Of a DNA stretch of 64,000 bases, positions 24,288 to 34,455 are shown one piece after another. Within the stretch, counting starts at the first letter, position 1. Each line of letters opens with the position of its first letter. The DNA comes from Paraburkholderia atlantica (GTDB taxonomy: Bacteria > Pseudomonadota > Gammaproteobacteria > Burkholderiales > Burkholderiaceae): positions 248,001-312,000 of the forward strand of contig NZ_WHNQ01000002.1 in assembly GCF_009362785.1 (NCBI RefSeq), in the 5' to 3' direction. The notes beneath the pieces are model-generated. The model had not been told where the DNA came from and ran no database searches. It worked only from the letters and a program-made list of their open reading frames with translations. The translations under genes were made by a program, and so were the position numbers.

Positions 24288-26921
24288 TCAGGGCTCCATC
24301 CAGTAGCGGCGATGCATGTCACGGTAGCGCTCGAGCGTGAGCACGGCGCCCTCCTCACCGCGCGCGCCCGGATCGACGTCGACCCTGACGGCGCCATCGC
24401 GATCGCTTCGCGCAAGCTCGATATGACGCGCCACATAGCGCGCGAATACGCCCGCGTCCGGATGATGAAAACGATTCTCGTAGCCTACCTGAAATAACGC
24501 GATGGACGGATCGATAGAGTCGAGGAACGGTTCGGTCGACGAGGTCTTGCTGCCATGATGCGGCACCATCAATACTTGCGCGCGCAGGATCTTGCGATCG
24601 CGTGCGAGCAGCGCACGTTCGGTCGGCGCTTCGATGTCGGCGCTCAGCAGGGCCGCGACACGCGGCGCGTTCGCACCGGCCAACGCTGCCGCGCCGCCTG
24701 CGTTGGTGGCGGACAACGTGCTGACCCTCAACACGCAGCAATGCTCGTTCGCCTTGCCGGTGAGCGCCCCGGCGTCCGGCCACAATACGGCGAACTCGAC
24801 ACCGTCCCACTGCCAGCGCTGCCCTGCCACGCACGGCAGCGTGCGTGTGCCATGCTGCTTTGCCTGAGGCCACAGCGAATTGTCCGGCGCGAGGCCGGCC
24901 ACCAATTGACGCACCTCGATCGCATCGAGCACCGCCGGCGCGCCGCCCGCATGATCCGAATCGGCGTGACTGATCATCAGCGTATCGAGCGTCGTCACGC
25001 CTTGCGCCTGCAGGAACGGCACCACCACGCGCTCGCCCGCGTGCGTCGATTCGGGGCCCGGACCCGCATCGAACAGCAACGCGTGATGGGCGGTCTGCAC
25101 GAGCACCGACGAACCCTGCCCGACATCGAGCGCAGTCAGACGGAACGCGCCCGATGGCTCGGCGAGCGCGCCGTTTGCGCTGGGCATCAGCATCGGCAGC
25201 CACGTCAGCAGCGCCGCCCAGCGCAGCGGCCAGCCGCGCGGCGCGAGACACCACAGCACACCGACCGCCGCCGCGGCGAGCGCCCACGCATGCGGCTGCG
25301 GCAACCACCACAAGGTCCAGCGCGGCCCCGACACCAGCTGCAGGCCGGCCGCGAGACCATCGAGCAGCGTGTGCGCGGCGCGCCACGCGAACGCATCGAG
25401 CGGCGCGGGCAATGCGACGCCCGCGAGCACTGCCGGCGTGACGAGCGCGCTCACCCACGGAATCGCGAACGCGTTCGCGAGCGGACCGACGAGCGGAATC
25501 TGCGCGAACCAGTTGGCGGTCAGCGGCGCAAGCGCAACCGTTACCGCGATCTGCACGTGCGCGGCGCTGCGCAAGCGTTCGGCGAGTGCGCGCAGATGCC
25601 GGATCAATACCGGACGCAGCGCCAGCCACCTGGGTTGCGCCGCGCCGCCCTCCCCGTCTTCATGCTGACGGGACGTCTGCGGACCCCGCACGCGCGGCCG
25701 TCCCGACATCGCGAACAGGATCGCGCCGACCGCGCAGAACGACAGCCAGAACCCGGCCGACACGACCGCCCACGGATCGACCAGCAGCACGAGCCCGAGC
25801 GCCCATGCGAGCACGGTGGAGCGCGCCAGCTGCCGGCCGCCGACGAACGCCAGCGCGACGAGCGCGGCCATCCACAGCGCGCGTTGCGCCGGCACGTTGA
25901 AGCCCGCGAGCGCGGCATGCAGCGCGGCGAAGATCGCACCGGCCGTCACGCCGACGAGCTGCGCGGGCAAGCGCAGCGGCCAGTTGCGGCCGAGCCAGCC
26001 CGACCGTCGCCAGAATGCTGCGGCGAGCCAGCCGGTCAGCCCCGCGACGAAGCCGATATGCAAGCCCGAAATCGCCACCAGATGACTCGTGCCGGTTTCG
26101 CGCATCAATTGCCAGTCGGCGCGGCTCAGCTGGTCCTGCGCGCCGATCGCGAGCGCGACGACGATGCCGCGATGCGGCGCATCGGCCAGCACTGTGTCGA
26201 TACGCGCACGCAACGCGGCGCGCCAGCGGTCGACCAGCACGGCGAACCCGTGCGCGGGACCGGCGAGGCGCTGCGCATGATCCGGCACGCTCACGTAGCC
26301 AGTCGCGCGGACGTTGCGCGCGAGCAGACTCGCCTCGGCATCGCGCACGCCGAAATTCGCGTTGCCGTGCGGGCGCTTCAGGCGCACGGTCAGACGCCAG
26401 CGCTCGCCCGGTTCGAGCCGCGGCGCCGGGGCGTCGCGCGCGATCCAGGCGAGTTGGATTACGCGCGGGAAGGCGGCAAGCCGCGCATCGTTCGTCTCGA
26501 CGTCGAACAGGAAGCGCGCGCCTTTGTCGTCGCGCGTCGGCAATCCCTTGATCGTGCCGACCACCTCGATGTCGCGCCCTTCCCACTCATGCGGCAGACT
26601 CGCCGCGAGCCGCGTTTGAGCGCGCAGTGCCGCATAGCCGAAACCGACGCAGATCGCCGCGCACCACACGGCGCCCCAACCCGCCACCCGTCGCACGCGG
26701 GCGTCGCGCCGTACGCGCCTGGCGAGCCGGTTCGACAAGCGCTGCTCGTATTCGAGCTGGTACGCCACGCACGTCCCATCGCCACGCAAACCCCACACGG
26801 CAACGCCGGCGGCCGTGCAGCCGACCAGTATCAACGCCCACCATCCACCCGCATCCGGCAACGCCGCCTGTCGCTGCAGCCAGATCACGCCCAACGCAAA
26901 CCCACACCAGACCGCCCGCAT
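24288..26921 (-). CDS. comEC: ComEC/Rec2 DNA uptake channel
   Basis: Inner-membrane channel for single-stranded DNA during natural transformation. The 877-residue protein has an N-terminal soluble OB-like region after the first spans (EWEGRDIEVVGTIKGLPT), a multi-span competence domain (GTSHLVAISGLHIGFVAGL) and a C-terminal metallo-beta-lactamase-like domain (DVGQGSSVLVQ, MISHADSDHAGG). MRAVWCGF at 26921 is chosen because GGAGGG sits five bases upstream; an upstream in-frame extension looks noncoding. It is intact and full length, so uptake competence is possible; the other com genes are outside the window. Confidence 0.93.
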   Translation of the reverse strand: MRAVWCGFALGVIWLQRQAALPDAGGWWALILVGCTAAGVAVWGLRGDGTCVAYQLEYEQRLSNRLARRVRRDARVRRVAGWGAVWCAAICVGFGYAALRAQTRLAASLPHEWEGRDIEVVGTIKGLPTRDDKGARFLFDVETNDARLAAFPRVIQLAWIARDAPAPRLEPGERWRLTVRLKRPHGNANFGVRDAEASLLARNVRATGYVSVPDHAQRLAGPAHGFAVLVDRWRAALRARIDTVLADAPHRGIVVALAIGAQDQLSRADWQLMRETGTSHLVAISGLHIGFVAGLTGWLAAAFWRRSGWLGRNWPLRLPAQLVGVTAGAIFAALHAALAGFNVPAQRALWMAALVALAFVGGRQLARSTVLAWALGLVLLVDPWAVVSAGFWLSFCAVGAILFAMSGRPRVRGPQTSRQHEDGEGGAAQPRWLALRPVLIRHLRALAERLRSAAHVQIAVTVALAPLTANWFAQIPLVGPLANAFAIPWVSALVTPAVLAGVALPAPLDAFAWRAAHTLLDGLAAGLQLVSGPRWTLWWLPQPHAWALAAAAVGVLWCLAPRGWPLRWAALLTWLPMLMPSANGALAEPSGAFRLTALDVGQGSSVLVQTAHHALLFDAGPGPESTHAGERVVVPFLQAQGVTTLDTLMISHADSDHAGGAPAVLDAIEVRQLVAGLAPDNSLWPQAKQHGTRTLPCVAGQRWQWDGVEFAVLWPDAGALTGKANEHCCVLRVSTLSATNAGGAAALAGANAPRVAALLSADIEAPTERALLARDRKILRAQVLMVPHHGSKTSSTEPFLDSIDPSIALFQVGYENRFHHPDAGVFARYVARHIELARSDRDGAVRVDVDPGARGEEGAVLTLERYRDMHRRYWMEP

Positions 26922-27034
26922 TCGCCCTCCGCGTCGTTGGCGCCGAGCGTCGTCACGCGCCGGCGAACAGGCAGCACCGAGCCCGCCGGGCGTGGGCATC
27001 GCCCGGCGCGAACCCTTTCGATCAACGAAATCGA

Positions 27035-27823
27035 TTATGCAGAGGAAAGCGCGAGTCGCGGCAGCGCGGCGAGCGCGTTAGCCGTTGTGCCAAGGGCGGC
27101 TGCGTCGGAAGTGACACCGCGCAGTTGCGCGAGGCTCGCGCCGATCGCCGGAATCTGCTCCGGCGAATTGCGCTGCCTGTACATCCACGACGGCGCGATA
27201 TCGGGCGCGTCGGTCTCGACGACCAGCGCGTCGAGCGGCAGCTGTTCGGCGAGTCGGCGGATCTGCCGCGCGCGCTCGAACGTCAGGTTGCCGCCGAAGC
27301 CAAGATGCAGGCCCTGATCGATATAAGCCTGCGCCTGCTGGAAACTGCCATTGAATGCGTGCGCAATGCCGCGATGGATCTGATGCCGCCGCAATCCCGC
27401 GATCACCTGATCCTGCGATTTGCGCACATGGCAGATGACCGGGAGATCGAATTCGCGCGCGAGCTGCAGCTGGCCGTTGTAGAAAAACTGCTGGCGCGCA
27501 TCGTCGAGACCGTCGACGAAAAAGTCCAGCCCGATCTCGCCGATGCCGACGAAGCGCGGATCGTCGAGACTCGCCTCGATCTCCATGCGAAGCAGGTCGA
27601 GGTCGGCATCGACGGCGCCTGGCGTGTACATCGGATGAATGCCGAGCGCGTACGCGCCGCCGTCGACGCGATGCGCGAGCTCGCGCACCGCCGCGAAGTT
27701 TTGTCGCCCGATCGCCGGAATCACGATGCGCGACACGCCCGCCTCGCGCGCGGACGCCGCGACCGCGTCACGATCGGCGTCGAACTCCGAAGCGTCGAGA
27801 TGGCAGTGCGTATCGATCCACAT
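27035..27823 (-). CDS. tatD: TatD-family metal-dependent DNase
   Basis: A 262-residue TIM-barrel hydrolase of the TatD/YcfH group. Metal ligands are WIDTHCHLDASEF, GEIGLDFF, CHVRKSQDQV, AHAFNGS and ETDAPDIAP. The start is the ATG at 27823 (MWIDTH); an earlier TTG in frame is less likely. Located between comEC and lolD; holB-pilZ-tatD, the order known in E. coli, is not seen. The cellular substrate of most TatD paralogues is uncertain (3'-5' DNA exonuclease activity is known for some). Confidence 0.92.
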   Translation of the reverse strand: MWIDTHCHLDASEFDADRDAVAASAREAGVSRIVIPAIGRQNFAAVRELAHRVDGGAYALGIHPMYTPGAVDADLDLLRMEIEASLDDPRFVGIGEIGLDFFVDGLDDARQQFFYNGQLQLAREFDLPVICHVRKSQDQVIAGLRRHQIHRGIAHAFNGSFQQAQAYIDQGLHLGFGGNLTFERARQIRRLAEQLPLDALVVETDAPDIAPSWMYRQRNSPEQIPAIGASLAQLRGVTSDAAALGTTANALAALPRLALSSA

Positions 27824-27856
27824 GGGTTGTCTCACTGGCAATGTGACCGGCCCGAA

Positions 27857-27902
27857 GGTGGTCCGGCGGTTCGCGGCGGCGGTCAGTCATCCGCGGACCA
27901 CC
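27857..27902. repeat. Inverted repeat between lolD and tatD
   Basis: GGTGGTCCG and CGGACCACC (9 bp, perfect) are separated by 28 bases in the 126-base gap. There is no T tract. It may be an intercistronic hairpin separating the lol genes from tatD-comEC. Confidence 0.3.
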
Positions 27903-27949
27903 CGCAACGACCGTGCCGGGGTTTGGCGCAAACCGGGCTCAACCCGGGT

Positions 27950-28697
<748 letters not shown>

Positions 28698-28705
<8 letters not shown>

Positions 28706-29951
28706 AGCGCAGCGCCTCCGCCGGACGGACTTTCGCGCCGCGCCAGCTCGGATACAGCGTGGCGAGCGCGGACAGCACGAACGCGATGATGCCGATGCGA
28801 GCGACGTCGGCCGGAACCAGCTCGGACGGCAGCTCGCTGATGAAGTACACCGACGGCGGCAGGAACTGCACGCCGAGCAGATGCTCGATCATCGGCACCA
28901 GCCACGGAATGCTCCACGCGATCAGGCAGCCGAGCGCGACGCCGGTCGCCGTGCCGATGAAGCCGATCGTCACGCCCTGCACGACGAAGATCTTCATGAT
29001 CGAGCCGGGCTGCGCGCCGAGCGTGCGCAGGATCGCGATATCGGCCTGTTTGTTGGTCACCGTCATCACCAGCGACGACACCAGATTGAACGCGGCCACC
29101 GCAATGATCAGCGTCAGGATGATGAACATCATGCGCTTCTCGATCTGCACCGCCGAGAACCAGGTCTTGTTCTGCTGGGTCCAGTCGCGAATGTACAGGT
29201 CGCCCGACAGCGTGCGCGCGAGCTGATGCGCGACTTCCGGCGCGCGCTGCATGTCGGTCAGACGCAGCCGCACGCCGGTCGGCGCGGGCAGCCGGAACAG
29301 CGCCTGTGCGTCCTTGATGTTGATCAGCGCTAGCGTGCTGTCGTATTCGTAATGGCCCGACTCGAAGATGCCGACCACCGTGAACTGTTTCAGGCGCGGC
29401 AGCATGCCGGCCGGCGTGATCGTGCCTTCGGGCGCGACGAGCGTGATCTTGTCGTTCAGCTGCACGCCGAGATTGGCCGCGAGATCGGCGCCGAGCACGA
29501 TGCCGAAATCGCCGGGCACGAGGTCGGACAGCTTGCCGCCTTTCATTTCCTTGCCGATATCGGACACTTCGGGCTCGAGCGTCGGCTCGATGCCGCGCAA
29601 CGCGACCCCGCTTACCGCATCCTGGCGCGTGAGCAGCGCCTGGGCCTCGACGTAGGGCGCCGCGCCGATCACCTGCGGGTTCTGCCGCGCTTCCTTCGCG
29701 GTCAGTTGCCACTCGGGCATCGAACCGGTCGGCGAAAAGATCTCGACGTGCGCGAGCACCGACAGCATGCGGTCGCGCACCTCTTTCTGAAAGCCGTTCA
29801 TCACCGACAGCACCACGATCAGCGCCGCGACGCCAAGCGCGATGCCCGACATCGACACCAGCGCGATGAACGATATGAAGCCGTTACCGGTCGTGCGTTT
29901 GCCGGCGCGTGTGTAGCGCCAGCCAATCTGCCATTCGTAGGGAAATTTCAA
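28698..29951 (-). CDS. lolC: LolC/LolE-type lipoprotein-releasing permease
   Basis: Membrane subunit of the Lol ABC complex. The 417-residue protein has the four-span MacB/FtsX layout: span 1 near the N-terminus ([19 protein letters not shown]), a periplasmic domain (about 45-270) and three C-terminal spans ([50 protein letters not shown]). The start is TTG (29951, [14 protein letters not shown]) with AAGGA five bases upstream; the open frame beyond it is not coding. Only one permease gene is present, so the complex is probably a homodimer of this protein (LolF-like) with LolD. Confidence 0.93.
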
Positions 29952-30257
29952 GCGAATCCTTTTGTGCGTTCTTCGACTGTGTGTCGGGAGCGGCGGACAT
30001 CGAGCGTGTGCCGGGCGGCCCGAGCGTCGTGATCGTTGGGCTCGCGGCGGCGCGGATCGTTCCGCGCCCGCGCAGCCGCTGTGCGGCTCCGCCGGCGCAT
30101 GGAGGCGTGGCGGCACGGCGCGCCGCCCCTGCCTCGACCAGCGATCAAGCGCGAAGTTTGCCACACAATGCCGCCGGCTCGCGCAAAGCGCATGCCGCGG
30201 AACGTCATCGATAAACCGGCCGTGCTTCGTCGAAATACTCGCACCGTTTGCCCTACA
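29952..30257. other. Divergent intergenic region lolC / RpfE-like gene
   Basis: About 306 bases between divergent genes. It must hold promoters in both directions. On the minus side I see only the AAAGGA ribosome site of lolC. On the plus side the last bases contain CTACAATG. No gene, hairpin or repeat of note was recognised. Confidence 0.5.
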
Positions 30258-30259
30258 AT
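30254..30259 (+). promoter_or_regulatory. Candidate -10 at the start of the RpfE-like gene
   Basis: TACAAT overlaps an ATG at 30258 and ends 10 bases before the ATG at 30270. If this is a true -10, the upstream ATG is not on the transcript and the mRNA begins about four bases before 30270. No good -35 is visible. Confidence 0.3.
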
Positions 30260-30269
30260 GCGCAGCATC

Positions 30270-31382
30270 ATGCCTGCCGACCGCCTCCATCTTCTGCTGC
30301 CCTTCGCGCTGCCCGCCGCGGCCGACGCCTCCACCGCGCTTCACGACATCCGCAGTCCCGCCCTCGACAGGCTGATCGCGCGCGCGACGCTGATCGAACG
30401 CGTGATCGGCGAGGATTTTCAACGCACGCTGCCGCACGAGCGCTGGGTCGCGCGACAATTCGGCGCGCTGCCTGATGGCACGGCGGGCGCCTCGGCCGCC
30501 GCCGACGAAGCCCCGCTCGCGCCCTACATGCTGCGCGCCGACGGCGGCGAACCCGGCAGCGCGACGTGGGCCTGCGTGCAGCCGGTGCACGTGCACATCG
30601 CACACGACCATCTGGTGCTGATCGATCCCGCGTCGCTCGATCTGTCGGACGAAGAAGCGACCACGCTGCTCGCGCTGGCGCGCCCGCTGATCGAGGAGCT
30701 TGGCGTACGCATCGAAGCGCCGAAGCCGACCCGCTGGTATCTGTCGAGCGACGCGTTCGGCACGCTCGCGGGCGCGTCGCCGTTGCGCGCGAGCGGCCGC
30801 AACATCGAGATCTGGCTGCCGCACGAAGCGCATTCCGGCGAACGCTCGCGCGCATGGATGAAGCTGCAGAACGAAGTGCAGATGGCATGGTTCGAGCATC
30901 CGATCAACGAAGCGCGCGAAGCACGCGGGCTGCCAGCCGTCAACTCGATCTGGTTTCACGCGCAAGGCGCCGCGCGGCCCGTGCGCAGTCCGTTCGCGCA
31001 GGTGCTGTCCGACGCCGCCGCGACGCGCGGCCTCGCGCTCAGCGCGGGAGTCGCGCCAGGCGCGCCGCCGGCGTCGTACCGCGAACTGCAGGCGGCGCTG
31101 CGCGGTGCAACCAACGGCAGCGGCAGCGGCGCGACACTCGTCGAACTCGATCCATTCTCCGCGCCCTACATCGAACAGGACTGGGCGCGCTGGAACCAGG
31201 CATTCGCCGAGCTGCAGAGCGACTGGTTCGAGCCCGCGCTGGCGGCGCTGCAGGCGGGCGAACTCGCGGAGCTCGGCCTCACGCTGTGCGGCGACACCGG
31301 CTCGGTGACGCTGACCGTCACGCGCGGCGATCTGCGCAAATTCTGGCGGCGGCGCGTGCTGGCCTCGCTTTTCATCGAATGA
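30270..31382 (+). CDS. RpfE-like conserved protein of unknown function
   Basis: A 370-residue soluble protein without recognised catalytic motifs. It begins MPADRLHLLLPFALP and contains DHLVLIDPASLDLSDEEA and EIWLPHEAHSGERSRAWMKL. Its position directly before recJ, prfB and lysS matches the rpfE-recJ-prfB-lysS segment of the Xanthomonas rpf region, so I call it RpfE-like; the function of that protein is not known to me. The ATG at 30270 is preferred over 30258 (four residues longer). It ends 16 bases before recJ. Confidence 0.75.
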   Translation: MPADRLHLLLPFALPAAADASTALHDIRSPALDRLIARATLIERVIGEDFQRTLPHERWVARQFGALPDGTAGASAAADEAPLAPYMLRADGGEPGSATWACVQPVHVHIAHDHLVLIDPASLDLSDEEATTLLALARPLIEELGVRIEAPKPTRWYLSSDAFGTLAGASPLRASGRNIEIWLPHEAHSGERSRAWMKLQNEVQMAWFEHPINEAREARGLPAVNSIWFHAQGAARPVRSPFAQVLSDAAATRGLALSAGVAPGAPPASYRELQAALRGATNGSGSGATLVELDPFSAPYIEQDWARWNQAFAELQSDWFEPALAALQAGELAELGLTLCGDTGSVTLTVTRGDLRKFWRRRVLASLFIE

Positions 31383-31398
31383 TCCACGGCCCTTCCGC

Positions 31399-33105
31399 AT
31401 GACCCGAATCGTTACGCGCCCCTGCTCCCCCCTCGACGCCGAAGTGCTGACCCGCTGCGGCATGCATCCGGTGCTCGCGCGCCTGTACGCATCGCGCGGC
31501 GTGTGCCTGCCCGAAGAGGTCGAAACCGGCCTCGCGCGGCTCGTGCCGCCCGCCGACCTGAAGGGCTGCGACGCGGCCGCCGCGCTGCTCGCCGACGCGC
31601 TCCAGCAACAGCGCCGCATGCTGGTCGTCGCCGACTACGACTGCGACGGCGCGACCGCCTGCGCGGTCGCGGTGCGCGGACTGCGCATGTTCGGCGCGCG
31701 CATCGACTATCTGGTGCCGAACCGCATGGAGCACGGCTACGGTCTCACGCCGGACATCGTCGAGCTCGCGGCCCGCAGCGCGGCCGGCAAGCCCGATCTG
31801 CTGATCACCGTCGACAACGGCATCGCGAGCGTCGACGGCGTCGCCGCCGCCAACGCGCTCGGCATCGACGTGCTCGTCACCGACCACCACCTGCCCGGCG
31901 ACGAGTTGCCCGCCGCGCGCGCGATCGTCAATCCGAACCAGCCGGGCTGCACGTTCCCGAGCAAGTGCCTGGCCGGCGTCGGCGTGATGTTCTACGTGCT
32001 GCTCGCGCTGCGCGCCGAACTGCGCCGCCGCGGCGCGTTCGGCGACGCACTGCCCGAACCGCGCCTCGACGGCCTGCTCGATCTGGTCGCGCTCGGCACC
32101 GTCGCCGATGTCGTCAAGCTCGACGGCAACAACCGCGTGCTGGTCGCGCAAGGTCTGCAGCGCATCCGCAAGGGTCGCATGCAGCCAGGCATCGCCGCCC
32201 TCTTTCGCGCCGCCGCGCGCGACGCGCGCAATGCCTCCGGCTTCGATCTCGGCTTCGCGCTGGGACCGCGCCTGAACGCGGCGGGACGGCTGTCGGACAT
32301 GTCGCTCGGCATCGAATGCCTGACCACCGACGACGTCGGCCGCGCGTGGGAACTCGCGCAGCAGCTCGACACGATGAACCGCGAGCGCCGCGAAATCGAG
32401 GCCGGCATGCAGCAGCAGGCGCTGGACGACCTGTCGACGGTCGATCCCGACGGCGCGACCACGATCACGCTGTTCAATCCGGGCTGGCATCAGGGCGTGA
32501 TCGGCATCGTCGCGGGACGGCTGAAGGAGAAATTCCACCGCCCGTCGTTCACGTTCGCGCCCGCCGACGACACCGGCGTGCTCGTCAAGGGCTCGGGACG
32601 CTCGATCCCGGGCTTCCATCTGCGCGACGCGCTCGATCTGATCTCGAAGCGCGAACCGGACCTGATCGTCAAATTCGGCGGCCACGCGATGGCTGCGGGC
32701 CTGACGCTCGCCGCCGCCGACGTGCCGCGCTTCACGGCCGCGTTCGAGGCGGTCGGCCGCGAATGGCTGTCGGCGGAGGCGCTCGCGCGCACCGTCGAAA
32801 CCGACGGCGAGCTCGAAGACGCGTACTTCACGCCGCAATTCGTCGAGATGCTCGACGCGGCCGTATGGGGCCAGGGATTTCCGGCGCCGGTGTTTTCGGG
32901 CGAATTCGAGGTCGCGTCGCAGGCGCTCGTCAAGGACAAGCACCTGAAGCTGCAATTGCTGCGCGGCCGCCAGCGCTTCAACGCGATCTGGTTCAATCAC
33001 ACGGATACGCTGCCCGCGCGCACCACCGTCGCCTACCGGCTCGCCAGCGACACATGGAACGGCGTATCGCGCGTGCAACTGATCGTCGAGCACGCGGTGA
33101 GCTGA
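31399..33105 (+). CDS. recJ: Single-strand DNA 5'-3' exonuclease RecJ
   Basis: Exonuclease for recombination and mismatch repair. The 568-residue DHH-family protein carries VVADYDCDGATACAVAVRG (motif I), VTDHHLPGDELPAARAIVNP (DHH), VDNGIAS, LGTVADVVKLDGNNR and GSGRSIPGFHLRDAL (DHHA1). The C-terminal OB-fold is present (LKLQLLRGRQRFNAIWF). It follows the RpfE-like gene closely, and prfB follows 110 bases later after its own -10 element. Confidence 0.97.
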   Translation: MTRIVTRPCSPLDAEVLTRCGMHPVLARLYASRGVCLPEEVETGLARLVPPADLKGCDAAAALLADALQQQRRMLVVADYDCDGATACAVAVRGLRMFGARIDYLVPNRMEHGYGLTPDIVELAARSAAGKPDLLITVDNGIASVDGVAAANALGIDVLVTDHHLPGDELPAARAIVNPNQPGCTFPSKCLAGVGVMFYVLLALRAELRRRGAFGDALPEPRLDGLLDLVALGTVADVVKLDGNNRVLVAQGLQRIRKGRMQPGIAALFRAAARDARNASGFDLGFALGPRLNAAGRLSDMSLGIECLTTDDVGRAWELAQQLDTMNRERREIEAGMQQQALDDLSTVDPDGATTITLFNPGWHQGVIGIVAGRLKEKFHRPSFTFAPADDTGVLVKGSGRSIPGFHLRDALDLISKREPDLIVKFGGHAMAAGLTLAAADVPRFTAAFEAVGREWLSAEALARTVETDGELEDAYFTPQFVEMLDAAVWGQGFPAPVFSGEFEVASQALVKDKHLKLQLLRGRQRFNAIWFNHTDTLPARTTVAYRLASDTWNGVSRVQLIVEHAVS

Positions 33106-33177
33106 AATCTTCCGCAAAATCAATCGCGAACACGCGCCGGATCGCCCGCAGGGCTCCGGCGCGGCATGCCGATCGGC

Positions 33178-33183
33178 TATAAT
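33178..33183 (+). promoter_or_regulatory. Candidate -10 for prfB
   Basis: Consensus TATAAT in GGCTATAATTTCCCC, giving a leader of about 25 bases before the prfB ATG. It is the last part of the recJ-prfB gap. The -35 was not clear. Confidence 0.45.
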
Positions 33184-33215
33184 TTCCCCTTTTCACGAAG
33201 CTATAAAAGATCGAC

Positions 33216-34320
33216 ATGGAAGCGGAACGTCTCAACGCGATCGAAGCCTCTCTGGCCGACCTGCGCAAGCGCGCGGACGACCTACGGGGGTATCTTTGAC
33301 TACGACGACAAAGCACTGCGTCTAATCGAAGTCAACCGGGAACTCGAAGACCCGGACGTCTGGAACGATGCGAAGCACGCCCAGGCACTCGGTAAGGAAA
33401 AGAAGCTGCTCGACGACACGGTCGGCAAGCTCACGTCGATCACCAACGACGTGAACGACGCGCAAGACCTGTTCGACATGGCGCGCGAAGAAGCCGACGA
33501 CGAAACGCTGCTCGCCTGTGAAGCCGATGCCCAGGCCATCGAAGCGCGCGTCGCCGACATGGAATTCCGCCGGATGTTCGCGAACCCGGCCGACCCCAAC
33601 AACGCCTTTCTCGACATCCAGGCCGGCGCCGGCGGCACCGAAGCGTGCGACTGGGCGTCGATGCTGCTGCGCCAGTATCTGCGCTACTGCGAGCGCAAGG
33701 GTTTCAAGACCGAAGTGCTCGAGCAGACCGAAGGCGACGTCGCCGGCATCAAGAACGCGACGATCAAGATCGAAGGCGAATACGCGTACGGCTTCCTGCG
33801 CACCGAAACCGGCGTGCACCGCCTGGTGCGCAAGTCGCCGTTCGACTCGTCGGGCGGTCGGCATACGTCGTTCTCGTCGGTGTTCGTGTACCCGGAAATC
33901 GACGACTCGATCGAAGTCGAGATCAACCCGGCCGATCTGCGCATCGACACGTACCGTGCTTCGGGCGCGGGCGGTCAGCACATCAACAAGACCGACTCGG
34001 CGGTGCGTATCACGCACATGCCGTCGGGCATCGTCGTGCAGTGCCAGAACGACCGCTCGCAGCACCGCAACCGCGCGGAAGCAATGGCGATGCTGAAATC
34101 GCGACTGTACGAGGCGGAAATCCGTAAACGTCAGGCCGAACAGGACAAGCTCGAAGCCGGCAAGACCGACGTGGGTTGGGGCCATCAGATCCGCTCGTAC
34201 GTGCTCGACAACAGCCGCATCAAGGATCTGCGCACCAACGTCGAAATCAGCAACACGAAGAGCGTGCTCGACGGCGATCTCGATCCGTTCATCAGCGCGA
34301 GCCTGAAACAGGGCGTCTAA
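33216..34320 (+). CDS. prfB: Peptide chain release factor 2, with +1 programmed frameshift
   Basis: Recognises UGA and UAA stop codons. The gene is read in two frames. The first (33216-33296) encodes 27 residues ([16 protein letters not shown] onward) and meets an in-frame TGA at 33297. Reading continues in the +1 frame from GAC at 33298 to the end (34320), giving 367 residues in total. The site GGGGGTATCTTTGAC has the internal Shine-Dalgarno-like G run and the CUU-UGA-C slippery stop seen in E. coli. The main frame has the RF2 tripeptide SPF in KSPFDSSG and the hydrolysis motif [11 protein letters not shown]. Both halves are needed, so this is not a pseudogene. Confidence 0.97.
33286..33300 (+). 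promoter_or_regulatory. prfB autoregulatory frameshift site
   Basis: The GGGGG run, TAT and CTTTGAC form the classic RF2 recoding site. When RF2 is scarce the ribosome slips from CUU onto UUU and reads GAC; when it is plentiful termination at TGA dominates. Confidence 0.95.
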
Positions 34321-34413
34321 GCGCGCACGGCGCGGCCGCGTTCACCGATCGGGACCGCGCTTGCTTCGTTTTCCAGTACCGCCTGAGGTTTTTACACTGA
34401 CTGGCTTCCCGAT

Positions 34414-34431
34414 CCGCGGCGCACGCCGCGG
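34414..34431 (+). repeat. GC palindrome in the lysS leader
   Basis: CCGCGGCG and CGCCGCGG are separated by only two bases, about 25 bases before the lysS ATG. It could fold in the leader of lysS mRNA. No function is evident. Confidence 0.3.
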
Positions 34432-34455
34432 CGGGCCACCGAATACCAAATCATC

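Noticed and set aside
24555..27317. 920-codon plus-strand open frame over comEC
   Set aside because: Arg/Gln/His-rich shadow of comEC with no recognisable domain or ribosome site.
33297..33299. In-frame TGA in prfB as a sign of a pseudogene
   Set aside because: It is the conserved RF2 recoding stop with the correct flanking G run and CTT-TGA-C context.
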